From Caballeronia sp. GAFFF1 (GTDB lineage Bacteria > Pseudomonadota > Gammaproteobacteria > Burkholderiales > Burkholderiaceae): a stretch of DNA of 64,000 nucleotides. The stretch lies in the NCBI RefSeq assembly GCF_023630705.1, contig NZ_JALQEM010000014.1, forward strand, positions 1-64,000. Reading direction: 5' to 3'. The notes under the pieces were generated by a model. That model saw only the letters and a list, made by a program, of their open reading frames with translations, did not search any database and had not been told where the DNA came from. This document shows, piece after piece, positions 42,268 through 49,860 of this stretch (position 1 is its first letter; each line of letters opens with the position of its first letter). The translations under genes were made by a program, and so were the position numbers.

Positions 42268-44646
42268 TCAACTCCCCCGATACTGCCCCGCACTAGCCGC
42301 TCCCGGCACCGCCGGCTTCTTCGGCGCCTTGTCGGCGGCACCCGCGCCCGCAGCGGCCGCGCCGGACGACATATACGCCGGCGCCGCCTTCGCCTTCTGC
42401 TTCTGCCCGGCCGGCGGCGCGGTCGGCGGCTTCTGGATGTCCGCGAGCATCTGCCCGCACGGCAGCGGCTTGTTGTTGCTCGGCGCAATGAGCGGAATCA
42501 GCGCCGCGAACGGATTGATCAGCCCGAGCCCGACCGCCGCGCCTCCGCGCACCGCCAGCGCCCCGACGTTCACGCCCACTTTCGGCTCCTTGAACGTGCC
42601 CTTCACGTACAACGGCGAGCGCAGGGAGAAAATGCGGAAGCCCTTGGTGTGCGGATGGATGCCCAGATCCATGTCCTCTGTCTTCAGGTTGATCGTGCCG
42701 TCCACATTGATGACCGCATCGTCCGTATCGAGCGCAAAGACGCGCGAATCCAGCACGCCGTTCGTCACAACGAAGTCCGCGGCCGCGCAATTGATTTTCA
42801 CGTCCCGGTTGCCGAAGAGCTTCTCGTAGACCACGTTCGCCACGTTCAGGCCCGCCGCCTCCATGTAGAGCCGGCTCACCGTGCCCTCGGTAATCAGCGC
42901 CTTCACTTCGCCGTTCGAACTCGCGGCGAGCGCCGCGGGCGAATTGCCGGTCGCGGACAACGCGGCATCGCCGTTCACTTCGCCGAGCGCAGATTGCATC
43001 GTCTTGTTCGTCGGGAATAGCTGCTTCAGCTTCAGATGCCGCGCCTCCGCCGACACCTTGCCCTTCAGCGGCGCGTCGCTGCCATCGAGATGAATATTGG
43101 ATGCAAACGTGCCGCCCGCGACGCCGAACTTGAGCGGCTCGAGCGAGAGCACGCCGTCCTTCATCACGACATGCGTGTAGAGATCGGTGATCGGCAGCTT
43201 CGGGTCCTTGATGATGCGCTGGCCGGTGAACTTAACGTCGGCGTCGATGGCCTTCCAGCGGTCCGTTTTGAACTCCTCAGTCGGCAGCGCCTTGGCGGAC
43301 GGCTGTTTCTTCGCGTCGCCGCGCTTCTCCTTGCTCGCGTTGGAGTCGGCGCCGATGATCGGCGCGAGATCGGAGAACTGCAGCAGGTGCGATACGAGTT
43401 CGCCCTGCAACAGCGGTCGCGGCTTCCTGGCCGCATAGACGAGCGAACCGTTGATATCGCTGCCGCCCACGCGCCCGGTGAAATTCTCGTAATGGAAGAC
43501 GTTGCCTTCTTCCCTGAACTGACCGGTCAGGCGTCCTTCCGTTGCGAAAGGCGGCGTGTCCGGCAGCGTGACGCCGGTGAATGTGTACAAATGCGCCATG
43601 CTGACCGCCTGCACCCAGAGCCGCAGATCGACCGCCGCGAGGTGCGCGGGATCGGTCACGGTGCCGACGAATGCAATATGCGTATCGCCGAGCCGCACAT
43701 CGGCCTGAACGGGGAACGGGCGCTGCGCGTCCTGCACCGCGAGGACGCCGCCGAGCTTGCCTTCGCCCGAGACCTTGCCGTTGTTGTACGTGCCCTTCGC
43801 GGTCCAGCCGAACGCATACGGCGGAATAGGCGGCTTGGGCGCATCCTTGGTCGTGATGCTCTTGTTCGCGGATGTGCTCGCCGGATTCGGCGCCGAGGCA
43901 TTCGCCGCTGCCGCCGCGGACGCCGCCGATGCAGCCGACGCTTCCGATGCCGCCGCTGCATCCGCCTGCTTGCTGAGCTTGGCGGCCCCGCCCTTGCCGA
44001 CCATCTCCGCCGACGATTTCGTGGATGCCGCTTCCTGTTGCTTCATCACTTCGCCGATGGGCACGGCCTGGCCGAGCGTATCGACGACGATATCCATCTG
44101 GGTCTTGGTCACTTCGTCATGGACGCCGATCGTGCCTTTGGCGAGCGAAATGTCGCCGAGTTTCAGATTCCATGTCGAAGGCTGGCTCGACTGCTTGAAC
44201 TTGAACGTCCAGTTGTTGCGATTGTCCTTCAGCCGTTCGATGTCGATTGACGGATTCACGAGGTGGATCGTCGGAATCACGATGTCATGCGCGAGAAGCG
44301 GCAGCACCGCGACCTGGAAGTCGATTTCATCGAGCGTCGCGAAGTGCTGCTGGCGCGCCCAGTCCGGGTTCGCGATGGTGATTTTTTCGGCGGAAAAGCG
44401 CGGCCAGGGCACCCAGTGCTTCCAGCCCGTTTCGTTCGGCGGACGGCGCCAGCCGACCTTGAGGTCGCCGGTGATCTGAAACTGACGGCCGATCGCCTGC
44501 GAGACCTTGTCGTCGATCCAGGGCCGCAGCCGGTTCCAGTCGAAGGTCAGGAACACGATCACCAGCACGGCGATCAGGATCGCGAGAATGGCGAAGAACC
44601 ATGCTGCGATCTTTCCGATTTTTCCGGCGGTTCGGGCTTGCGCCAT
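42268..44646 (-). CDS. AsmA-family envelope protein
   Basis: The 792-residue protein starts at MAQARTAGKI (44646), preceded by GGAGAGG. A single N-terminal membrane helix (about residues 13-33) anchors a long periplasmic chain, including TFDWNRLRPWIDDKVSQAIGRQFQITGDLKVGW, the classic AsmA N-terminal block. An Ala-rich linker (about 215-260) splits it. The C-terminal part shows the AsmA/DUF3971 beta-strand pattern and an Ala/Gly-rich tail. AsmA-like proteins are proposed to shuttle phospholipids between the membranes. The upstream frame continues to 44994 but overlaps the fetA gene antisense and lacks a start signal. It diverges from fetA. Confidence 0.87.
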   Translation of the reverse strand: MAQARTAGKIGKIAAWFFAILAILIAVLVIVFLTFDWNRLRPWIDDKVSQAIGRQFQITGDLKVGWRRPPNETGWKHWVPWPRFSAEKITIANPDWARQQHFATLDEIDFQVAVLPLLAHDIVIPTIHLVNPSIDIERLKDNRNNWTFKFKQSSQPSTWNLKLGDISLAKGTIGVHDEVTKTQMDIVVDTLGQAVPIGEVMKQQEAASTKSSAEMVGKGGAAKLSKQADAAAASEASAASAASAAAAANASAPNPASTSANKSITTKDAPKPPIPPYAFGWTAKGTYNNGKVSGEGKLGGVLAVQDAQRPFPVQADVRLGDTHIAFVGTVTDPAHLAAVDLRLWVQAVSMAHLYTFTGVTLPDTPPFATEGRLTGQFREEGNVFHYENFTGRVGGSDINGSLVYAARKPRPLLQGELVSHLLQFSDLAPIIGADSNASKEKRGDAKKQPSAKALPTEEFKTDRWKAIDADVKFTGQRIIKDPKLPITDLYTHVVMKDGVLSLEPLKFGVAGGTFASNIHLDGSDAPLKGKVSAEARHLKLKQLFPTNKTMQSALGEVNGDAALSATGNSPAALAASSNGEVKALITEGTVSRLYMEAAGLNVANVVYEKLFGNRDVKINCAAADFVVTNGVLDSRVFALDTDDAVINVDGTINLKTEDMDLGIHPHTKGFRIFSLRSPLYVKGTFKEPKVGVNVGALAVRGGAAVGLGLINPFAALIPLIAPSNNKPLPCGQMLADIQKPPTAPPAGQKQKAKAAPAYMSSGAAAAGAGAADKAPKKPAVPGAASAGQYRGS

Positions 44647-44761
44647 GACCTCTCCATCCGTTTTTTCTGATTCACTTCGCGCCAGCATGAGATGTGCCCG
44701 GCTCATGTCCGCGAGCCCGCGTAAGATGACGGCCACAAGAGACTCCCCACGATTTCCGCAG

Positions 44762-45460
44762 ATGGCTAACGACAGACCGCTCGTAGCGGCCAAGGGCGTC
44801 GCGCGCCGCGATGCGCTGCGCGGCACGGTACTGCTGCATCCCACCGATTTCGCGCTGCGCGCGGGCGAACGCGTCGCCATCACCGGGCCCTCGGGGTCCG
44901 GAAAGAGCGTGTTCCTGCGCACGCTCGCGCTGCTCGATCCCTGCGATGCGGGCGTCGTCACGTGGCGCGGCGAGCGGATCGAACGCGCGGGCATTCCGCC
45001 GTATCGGCGGCGCGTGGCCTATATCGCGCAGCGGCCCGCCATGCTCGACGGCACGGTCGAGGACAACCTGCGCTATCCGTACACGCTGAAGACCTATCGC
45101 GATGCGCATTTCGATCGCGACGCCGCCGCGCGTCTCGCGCGCGGAGCCGGACGCAGCGCCGACTTCCTCGACAAGCTCGCAAGCGAGTTGTCGGGCGGCG
45201 AGGCGCAGATCGCGGCGTTAGTGCGCGTGCTGCAACTCGCGCCCGACGTGCTCCTGCTCGACGAGCCGACCGCCTCGCTCGATCCCGCTTCCGTGCGCGC
45301 GATCGAAGCGCTCGTCGGCGCATGGTTCGACGGAGGTCAGGGGCCGCAGGCGCGCGCGTGTATCTGGGTATCGCATGATCCGGAGCAGGCGCTGCGCGTC
45401 GCCACGCGCCATCTCGCGATGTCGGCGGGCACGCTCACCGAAACCGCGGAGGCCGCGTGA
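44762..45460 (+). CDS. fetA: ABC exporter ATP-binding subunit FetA
   Basis: A 232-residue ATPase. The Walker A is GPSGSGKS (about residues 42-49), with a Q-loop near YIAQRP, signature LSGGEAQ, Walker B VLLLDEPTAS, D-loop and H-loop (WVSHD). The start MANDRPLVAAKG sits at 44762 without a strong ribosome binding site. The GTG of the permease overlaps the TGA, giving 4-base coupling. With the FetB-type permease it should form a heteromeric exporter linked to iron resistance. Other small-ligand export remains possible. Confidence 0.88.
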   Translation: MANDRPLVAAKGVARRDALRGTVLLHPTDFALRAGERVAITGPSGSGKSVFLRTLALLDPCDAGVVTWRGERIERAGIPPYRRRVAYIAQRPAMLDGTVEDNLRYPYTLKTYRDAHFDRDAAARLARGAGRSADFLDKLASELSGGEAQIAALVRVLQLAPDVLLLDEPTASLDPASVRAIEALVGAWFDGGQGPQARACIWVSHDPEQALRVATRHLAMSAGTLTETAEAA

Positions 45461-46272
45461 ACGGTTACCAGAATCTGAGCCTCGTCGATATCGGGCTCGC
45501 GGCGGCGCTCATCGTCGTGAACGGGGCGCTTTCTGTCGCGCTCGACCTCGGGCTGGAGCGGCGGCTCCTGATCGCGGCGGTGCGCACCGTCGTGCAATTG
45601 CTCTTTATCGGCTATGTGCTGGGCTGGGTGTTCGCGTTCAGCCGCTGGTATGTGGTGCTGCCGCTCATGGTCCTGATGACGGTGATCGCGGGGCTCGCGG
45701 CGTCCGGTCGCGGGCGGCGCACGTATGCGGGCCAGCGCGCGGACAGCATCGTGTCGATCTGGGGCAGTTCGTGGCTCATCGGCGCGTTCGGGCTTTTCGT
45801 CGTGATCCGCATTCATCCGTGGTATGAGCCGCAATACACGATTCCGATCCTCGGCATGGTGCTCGGCAATACGCTGACCGGCGTCTCGCTCGGCATCGAA
45901 CGCATGACGGAAGAGCTGACCGCGGGACGCGGCGCGGTCGAGATGTCGCTCGCGCTCGGCGCGACGCGCTGGGAAGCGGCCAAAGGGCCCGCGCGCCAGG
46001 CAGTGCGCGCGGGCATGATTCCGACGCTCAATCAGATGGCCGTGGTCGGTCTCGTGAGCCTGCCCGGCATGATGACCGGGCAAGTGCTGGCGGGGCAATC
46101 GCCGTTGCAGGCGGTGCGCTATCAGATCGTCATCATGTTTCTGATCGCGGCGGCGTCGGGGCTGGGCGTCGTAGGCGCGGTCGTGATGACGTACCGGCGG
46201 CTCTTCTCGCCGGACCACCGCTTCAATGCGTCGAAGCTCGTCGAGCGCAAGGCGAAGAAGCGCCGCGCGTGA
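45457..46272 (+). CDS. fetB: FetB-family ABC permease (UPF0014)
   Basis: A 271-residue membrane protein with about seven helices and the family blocks AAVRTVVQLLFIGYVLGWVF, PILGMVLGNTLTGVSLGIERM and MIPTLNQMAVVGLVSLPGMMTGQ (the last near the coupling loop). These match FetB/YbbM. It starts at a GTG inside the fetA stop codon (GTGA overlap). FetAB exports iron in E. coli and protects against oxidative stress, so the same role is likely here. Confidence 0.9.
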   Translation: MNGYQNLSLVDIGLAAALIVVNGALSVALDLGLERRLLIAAVRTVVQLLFIGYVLGWVFAFSRWYVVLPLMVLMTVIAGLAASGRGRRTYAGQRADSIVSIWGSSWLIGAFGLFVVIRIHPWYEPQYTIPILGMVLGNTLTGVSLGIERMTEELTAGRGAVEMSLALGATRWEAAKGPARQAVRAGMIPTLNQMAVVGLVSLPGMMTGQVLAGQSPLQAVRYQIVIMFLIAAASGLGVVGAVVMTYRRLFSPDHRFNASKLVERKAKKRRA

Positions 46273-46749
46273 TCACGCGCCGTGGTAAGCGCGCTCCAGC
46301 GCCGCGATGTCCAGCTTGATCATGCCCATCATCGCCTGCATCGTGCGGTTGGCTTTGGCCGGGTCGGGGTCCTGAAGCATCGAGCGCAGGCGCGACGGCG
46401 CAATCTGCCACGTCACGCCGAAGCGGTCCGTCACCCAGCCGCACGCGAGCGCCTGCCCGCCGTCGAGCAGCTTGTCCCAGTAACGGTCGATCTCGTCCTG
46501 GCTCTCGCAGTTCACGAACATCGAAATGGCGGGCGTGAACTTGAACTGCGAGCCGCCGTTGATCGCCATGAACGCTTCGCCGTCGAGTTCGAAGAGCACG
46601 GCAAGGACGCTGCCCGCGGGGCCGGGGCTGGCTTCGGTATGGCGCATGGTTTCGAGGATGCGCGCGTTGTTGAACACGGTGAGGTAGAAGTCGACGGCCT
46701 CCTGCGCATTGTCGGCCTCGAACCACAGACAGGGCGAAATCTTCTGCAT
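46273..46749 (-). CDS. VOC-family protein (PhnB/3-demethylubiquinone-like)
   Basis: The start at 46749 (MQKISPCLWFEADNAQEAVDFYLTVF) has AAGGAG before it. The frame extends far upstream but there overlaps the next VOC gene in another phase. The 158-residue product has the paired beta-alpha-beta-beta-beta units of the vicinal-oxygen-chelate fold with FTPAISMFVNCESQDEIDRYWDKL and a GVTWQIAPS block. Family members include PhnB-like and ubiquinone-methyltransferase-annotated proteins, but activity is usually unknown. It follows a second VOC gene by 35 bases, probably in one operon. Confidence 0.8.
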   Translation of the reverse strand: MQKISPCLWFEADNAQEAVDFYLTVFNNARILETMRHTEASPGPAGSVLAVLFELDGEAFMAINGGSQFKFTPAISMFVNCESQDEIDRYWDKLLDGGQALACGWVTDRFGVTWQIAPSRLRSMLQDPDPAKANRTMQAMMGMIKLDIAALERAYHGA

Positions 46750-46784
46750 GAGCTTTCTCCTTCGGATTCGGATACTGTCTGACG

Positions 46785-47252
46785 TCATTCGCGAGGCGCG
46801 CACTTGCCCTGCTGCATCTCGGCGGGACTCACATCGCGCTTGTGCGTGGCGACCGACCACTGATGCCCGAACGGGTCTTCCAGACGCCCGTAGCGGTCGC
46901 CCCAGAACATGTCGGCGACCGGCATCGTGACGCGCGCGCCGGCTGCTTCGGCCTGCTTCACCGTGGCGTCGACATCTTCCACGTACAGATGAATGGTGAC
47001 GGGCGAGCCCTTCAGCGACTTCGCGCCGAGCATGCCGAAGTCCGGGTGCTCGTCGACGAGCATCAGCATGGAATCGCCGATCTTGACCATCGCGTGCATG
47101 AGCTTGCCGTCGTCGCCGGGAAGGCGTCCGATCTCGACGGCGCCGAACGCGCGCTTGTAGAACTCGATGGCCTCGGCCGCGCCCGCGCAGACGAGGTGCG
47201 GCGTGAGCGAGTGCATGCCTTCGGGAATGGCTTTGACGGGACTGTGCGACAT
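46785..47252 (-). CDS. VOC-family glyoxalase-like protein (PhnB-type)
   Basis: A 155-residue protein whose ATG follows GGAG. It carries two glyoxalase-like halves: MHSLTPHLVCAGAAEAIEFYKRAFGAVEIGR and the second strand set ending WGDRYGRLEDPFGHQWSVATHK, with the PFGHQW motif common in PhnB-type proteins. It probably binds a metal through His/Glu residues. The reaction is unknown. It is the upstream member of a two-gene VOC operon, which reads away from the fetAB operon. Confidence 0.83.
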   Translation of the reverse strand: MSHSPVKAIPEGMHSLTPHLVCAGAAEAIEFYKRAFGAVEIGRLPGDDGKLMHAMVKIGDSMLMLVDEHPDFGMLGAKSLKGSPVTIHLYVEDVDATVKQAEAAGARVTMPVADMFWGDRYGRLEDPFGHQWSVATHKRDVSPAEMQQGKCAPRE

Positions 47253-47383
47253 GGTGGCTCCGTGATTGAACGTGGTGGACGAGCGGGCTCACCCGCTCTC
47301 TGTCCTACGACGTGCAAGCATGCCGCCAATCGACATCGTTTCGCGCAGCCGGCGCAAATTTTTGCAGAGCCGCTGCTTCGAAG

Positions 47384-49321
47384 CTATTGAGAAAGCTGCT
47401 CCGCGAGCGAGCGAATCAGCGCTTCGAGCCGCGAGAAGTTGACGGGCTTGGTCAGATGATCGCGAAAGCCTGCCTCGCGGCAGCGGCGGATGTCCTCGTC
47501 CATGCCGTATCCCGTGATGGCGACCGAAGGCTTGTCCGGCTGAAGCTCGCGCCATGCGCGCGCGATATCGAGTCCGCTGCCATCCGGCAAGCCGATATCG
47601 CTCACCAGCAGGTCGAACGGCGCGCTCCTCGCCCGTTCCAGCGCCGCCGCGACGGTCGTGGCGACCGCGACATCGTGGCCGAGCATCTCCAGCACCTCGG
47701 CCATGGCCGACGACGTCTGCTCGTTGTCTTCGACGAGCAGCACGCGCAGCGCGCGGCCCTTCTCGTGGCGCGCGGCTTCCGGCAGCGGCGCGGCTTCGTG
47801 CGTGGGCTGCACGCGCGCAAGCGGCAGCGTCAGCGTGAAACGCGCGCCCATGTCCCGGCCGTCGCTATGCGCGGAAAGCGTGCCGCCGTGCTTCTGCGCA
47901 AGCGTGCTCGCGATGGCGAGACCGAGGCCCAATCCGCCGAAAGACCGCGTAATGGAATCGTCGGCCTGTTCGAACGCCGAGAAGATGCGCGGCAGCGCCT
48001 CCGCGCTGATGCCGATGCCGCTGTCGGTCACCGACACCGCAATGGTCCGGTCGTCCGGGTTCCACGTGCGCACTTCGATACGCCCGCCCGCCGGCGTGAA
48101 CTTGACCGCGTTCTTCATCAAGTTCCAGATGATCTGCTGAAGCCGCGCGGCGTCGCCGAGCACGACGAAACGCCCGGCCTCGAACCGCGTTTCGAGCGTG
48201 AGCTGCTTCGCGCGCAGATCAGCCTCCGACATGTCGACCGCGCTCGTGAGCAGCGTATCGAGCGCGACGTTCGCGAAGTTCAGGCTCAGCTTGCCACGCG
48301 CGATGCTCGTGAGATCGAGCAGGTCGTCGATCAGCCGCGCTTCGAGTTCCACATTGCGGCGAATGAGATCGAGCGTCGGGTGCGCGTCGGGCGGCAGCGG
48401 ATGCTTGATTTCAAGCAAACGCACGGCCGCGAGAATCGGCGTGAGCGGCGTGCGCAGTTCATGCGAGAGCACCGCCAGAAAATGGTCCTTCGCGCGGTTC
48501 GCGGATTCCGCCTGATCTTTCGCGAGCCGCAGCGCGTCGGCGGCCATGTGGGCATCGGTCGCGTCGCGCACGATCTTGGAAAAACCGATCAGCTCGTCAT
48601 GCTCGGTGCGGATCGCGGTCGTCACGCCGGACGCGAAGAACGAGTGCCCGTCCTTGCGCCACAGCCAGCGATCGTCGCTCGCGCTGCCTTCGCGCCGCGC
48701 TGTTTCCAGTTCGTTGTCGTACACGCCGGCTTCGCGGTCTTCCTGGCTATAGAAGATGCTCGCGCTTTGCCCGAGCACGTCCTGCGCCGGAAAGCCCAGA
48801 ATGCGCTCGGACGCCGCGTTCCACGTGCGGATGCGCCCTTCGGGATCGAGCGTGATGACGGCGTAATCCTTCAGCGCGTCGATCAGCAGGCGAAAATGCG
48901 TTTCCGTCTCGCGCAGCGCGCGCTCCACCGCGATGCGTTGCTCGCGTTCCGCGCTTTCGCGCATCGCGCGGCGCACCACCGCAGGCAGGCGTTGCAGACG
49001 CTGTTTAAGCACGTAATCGGTCGCGCCGCGCTTGAGCATGTCGACGGCGTGTTCTTCGCCGAGCAGACCCGACACGAAGATAAACGGCGTGTCCGGCGTG
49101 CGCTCGCTCGCAATGGACAACGCCTCGATGCCGGAGAACGTCGGCATCACGAAGTCGGCGAGAATCACGTCGAAGCGCTGGCTGTCGAGCGCGGCGTTGA
49201 AGCTCGCGGAATCGTAGACGATGGTCGCGTCCACGATGTAGTCGGCGCGTTCGAGCTGGGCAATCGTCAGTTCCGCATCGAGTGCGTTGTCTTCGACGAG
49301 AAGCAGATGCAGGGGCTGCAT
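47384..49321 (-). CDS. Soluble hybrid histidine kinase (REC-PAS-HisKA-HATPase-REC)
   Basis: The 645-residue protein has no membrane helix. Domains in order are an N-terminal receiver (Asp56 in ILADFVMP), a PAS domain (about 140-260, LDPEGRIRTWNAASERILGF), a HisKA helix with His287 in AVLSHELRTP, a HATPase (N box LMKNAVKFTP, G boxes SVTDSGIGI and FGGLGLGLAI), and a C-terminal receiver (Asp575 in LLVSDIGLPDG). It ends a four-gene block with bphO, bphP and a response regulator, 74 bases after the last. It should exchange phosphate with those proteins. The cue sensed by its PAS is unknown. Confidence 0.92.
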   Translation of the reverse strand: MQPLHLLLVEDNALDAELTIAQLERADYIVDATIVYDSASFNAALDSQRFDVILADFVMPTFSGIEALSIASERTPDTPFIFVSGLLGEEHAVDMLKRGATDYVLKQRLQRLPAVVRRAMRESAEREQRIAVERALRETETHFRLLIDALKDYAVITLDPEGRIRTWNAASERILGFPAQDVLGQSASIFYSQEDREAGVYDNELETARREGSASDDRWLWRKDGHSFFASGVTTAIRTEHDELIGFSKIVRDATDAHMAADALRLAKDQAESANRAKDHFLAVLSHELRTPLTPILAAVRLLEIKHPLPPDAHPTLDLIRRNVELEARLIDDLLDLTSIARGKLSLNFANVALDTLLTSAVDMSEADLRAKQLTLETRFEAGRFVVLGDAARLQQIIWNLMKNAVKFTPAGGRIEVRTWNPDDRTIAVSVTDSGIGISAEALPRIFSAFEQADDSITRSFGGLGLGLAIASTLAQKHGGTLSAHSDGRDMGARFTLTLPLARVQPTHEAAPLPEAARHEKGRALRVLLVEDNEQTSSAMAEVLEMLGHDVAVATTVAAALERARSAPFDLLVSDIGLPDGSGLDIARAWRELQPDKPSVAITGYGMDEDIRRCREAGFRDHLTKPVNFSRLEALIRSLAEQLSQ

Positions 49322-49395
49322 GGTCTAGGCGGCCTCGCTCGAAAGCGGGCGCGCGGGCGCTGAGAAAGTCACGACGGCGAACATGGGCACAACCG

Positions 49396-49860
49396 TCACT
49401 GCCCCACCGACGGACGGCGAAAGCGCGTGGAGCCTGGCGGCGGCTCGTTCAGCACGGCCCAGAACACGCCGAGATCGCTGATGGCCTCGACGAATTCCGC
49501 GAATTCCACCGGCTTCACCACGTAGGCGTTCACGCCGAGCTCGTAGCTGCGCACGAGGTCCTGTTCCTCGCGCGAGGACGTCAGCATGACGACCGGAATG
49601 CTCTTGAGCCCCGCGTTCGACCGCACCATGTCCAGCACTTCGAGGCCGTCGATTTTCGGCAGCTTCAGATCGAGCAGGATCACGGCCGGATTGCCCGGTG
49701 CGCGTTCCTTCCACTGGCCCTCGCACGTGAGATAGTCGATGGCTTCCTGACCGTCGCGCGCAACGATCACTTCGTTGGCGAGCTGGCTCTTGTCCAGCGC
49801 GACGAGGGTAAGCTCGAGGTCGTTCGGATTGTCTTCGACGAGCAGTATCGGTTTAAGCAT
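49396..49860 (-). CDS. Rcp1-like single-domain response regulator
   Basis: A 154-residue stand-alone receiver with LLVEDNPNDLELT at the N terminus, phosphoacceptor Asp64 in VILLDLKLPKIDGLEVL, Thr/Ser in VVMLTSS and Lys in YVVKPVEF. There is no output domain, as in cyanobacterial Rcp1 and other phytochrome partners. It overlaps the bphP 3' end by eight bases, so the two are translationally coupled. It most likely takes phosphate from the phytochrome kinase and may pass it to the hybrid kinase or a target elsewhere. Confidence 0.92.
   Translation of the reverse strand: MLKPILLVEDNPNDLELTLVALDKSQLANEVIVARDGQEAIDYLTCEGQWKERAPGNPAVILLDLKLPKIDGLEVLDMVRSNAGLKSIPVVMLTSSREEQDLVRSYELGVNAYVVKPVEFAEFVEAISDLGVFWAVLNEPPPGSTRFRRPSVGQ

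Noticed and set aside
44647-44994. In-frame extension of the AsmA gene upstream of its ATG.
   Set aside because: It overlaps fetA antisense, lacks a ribosome binding site, and the AsmA signal anchor begins at the proposed start.
47312-49363. A 683-residue open frame antisense to the hybrid histidine kinase.
   Set aside because: It is Arg/His/Gln-rich with no domain motif. It is an artefact of high GC content opposite a gene with clear kinase motifs.
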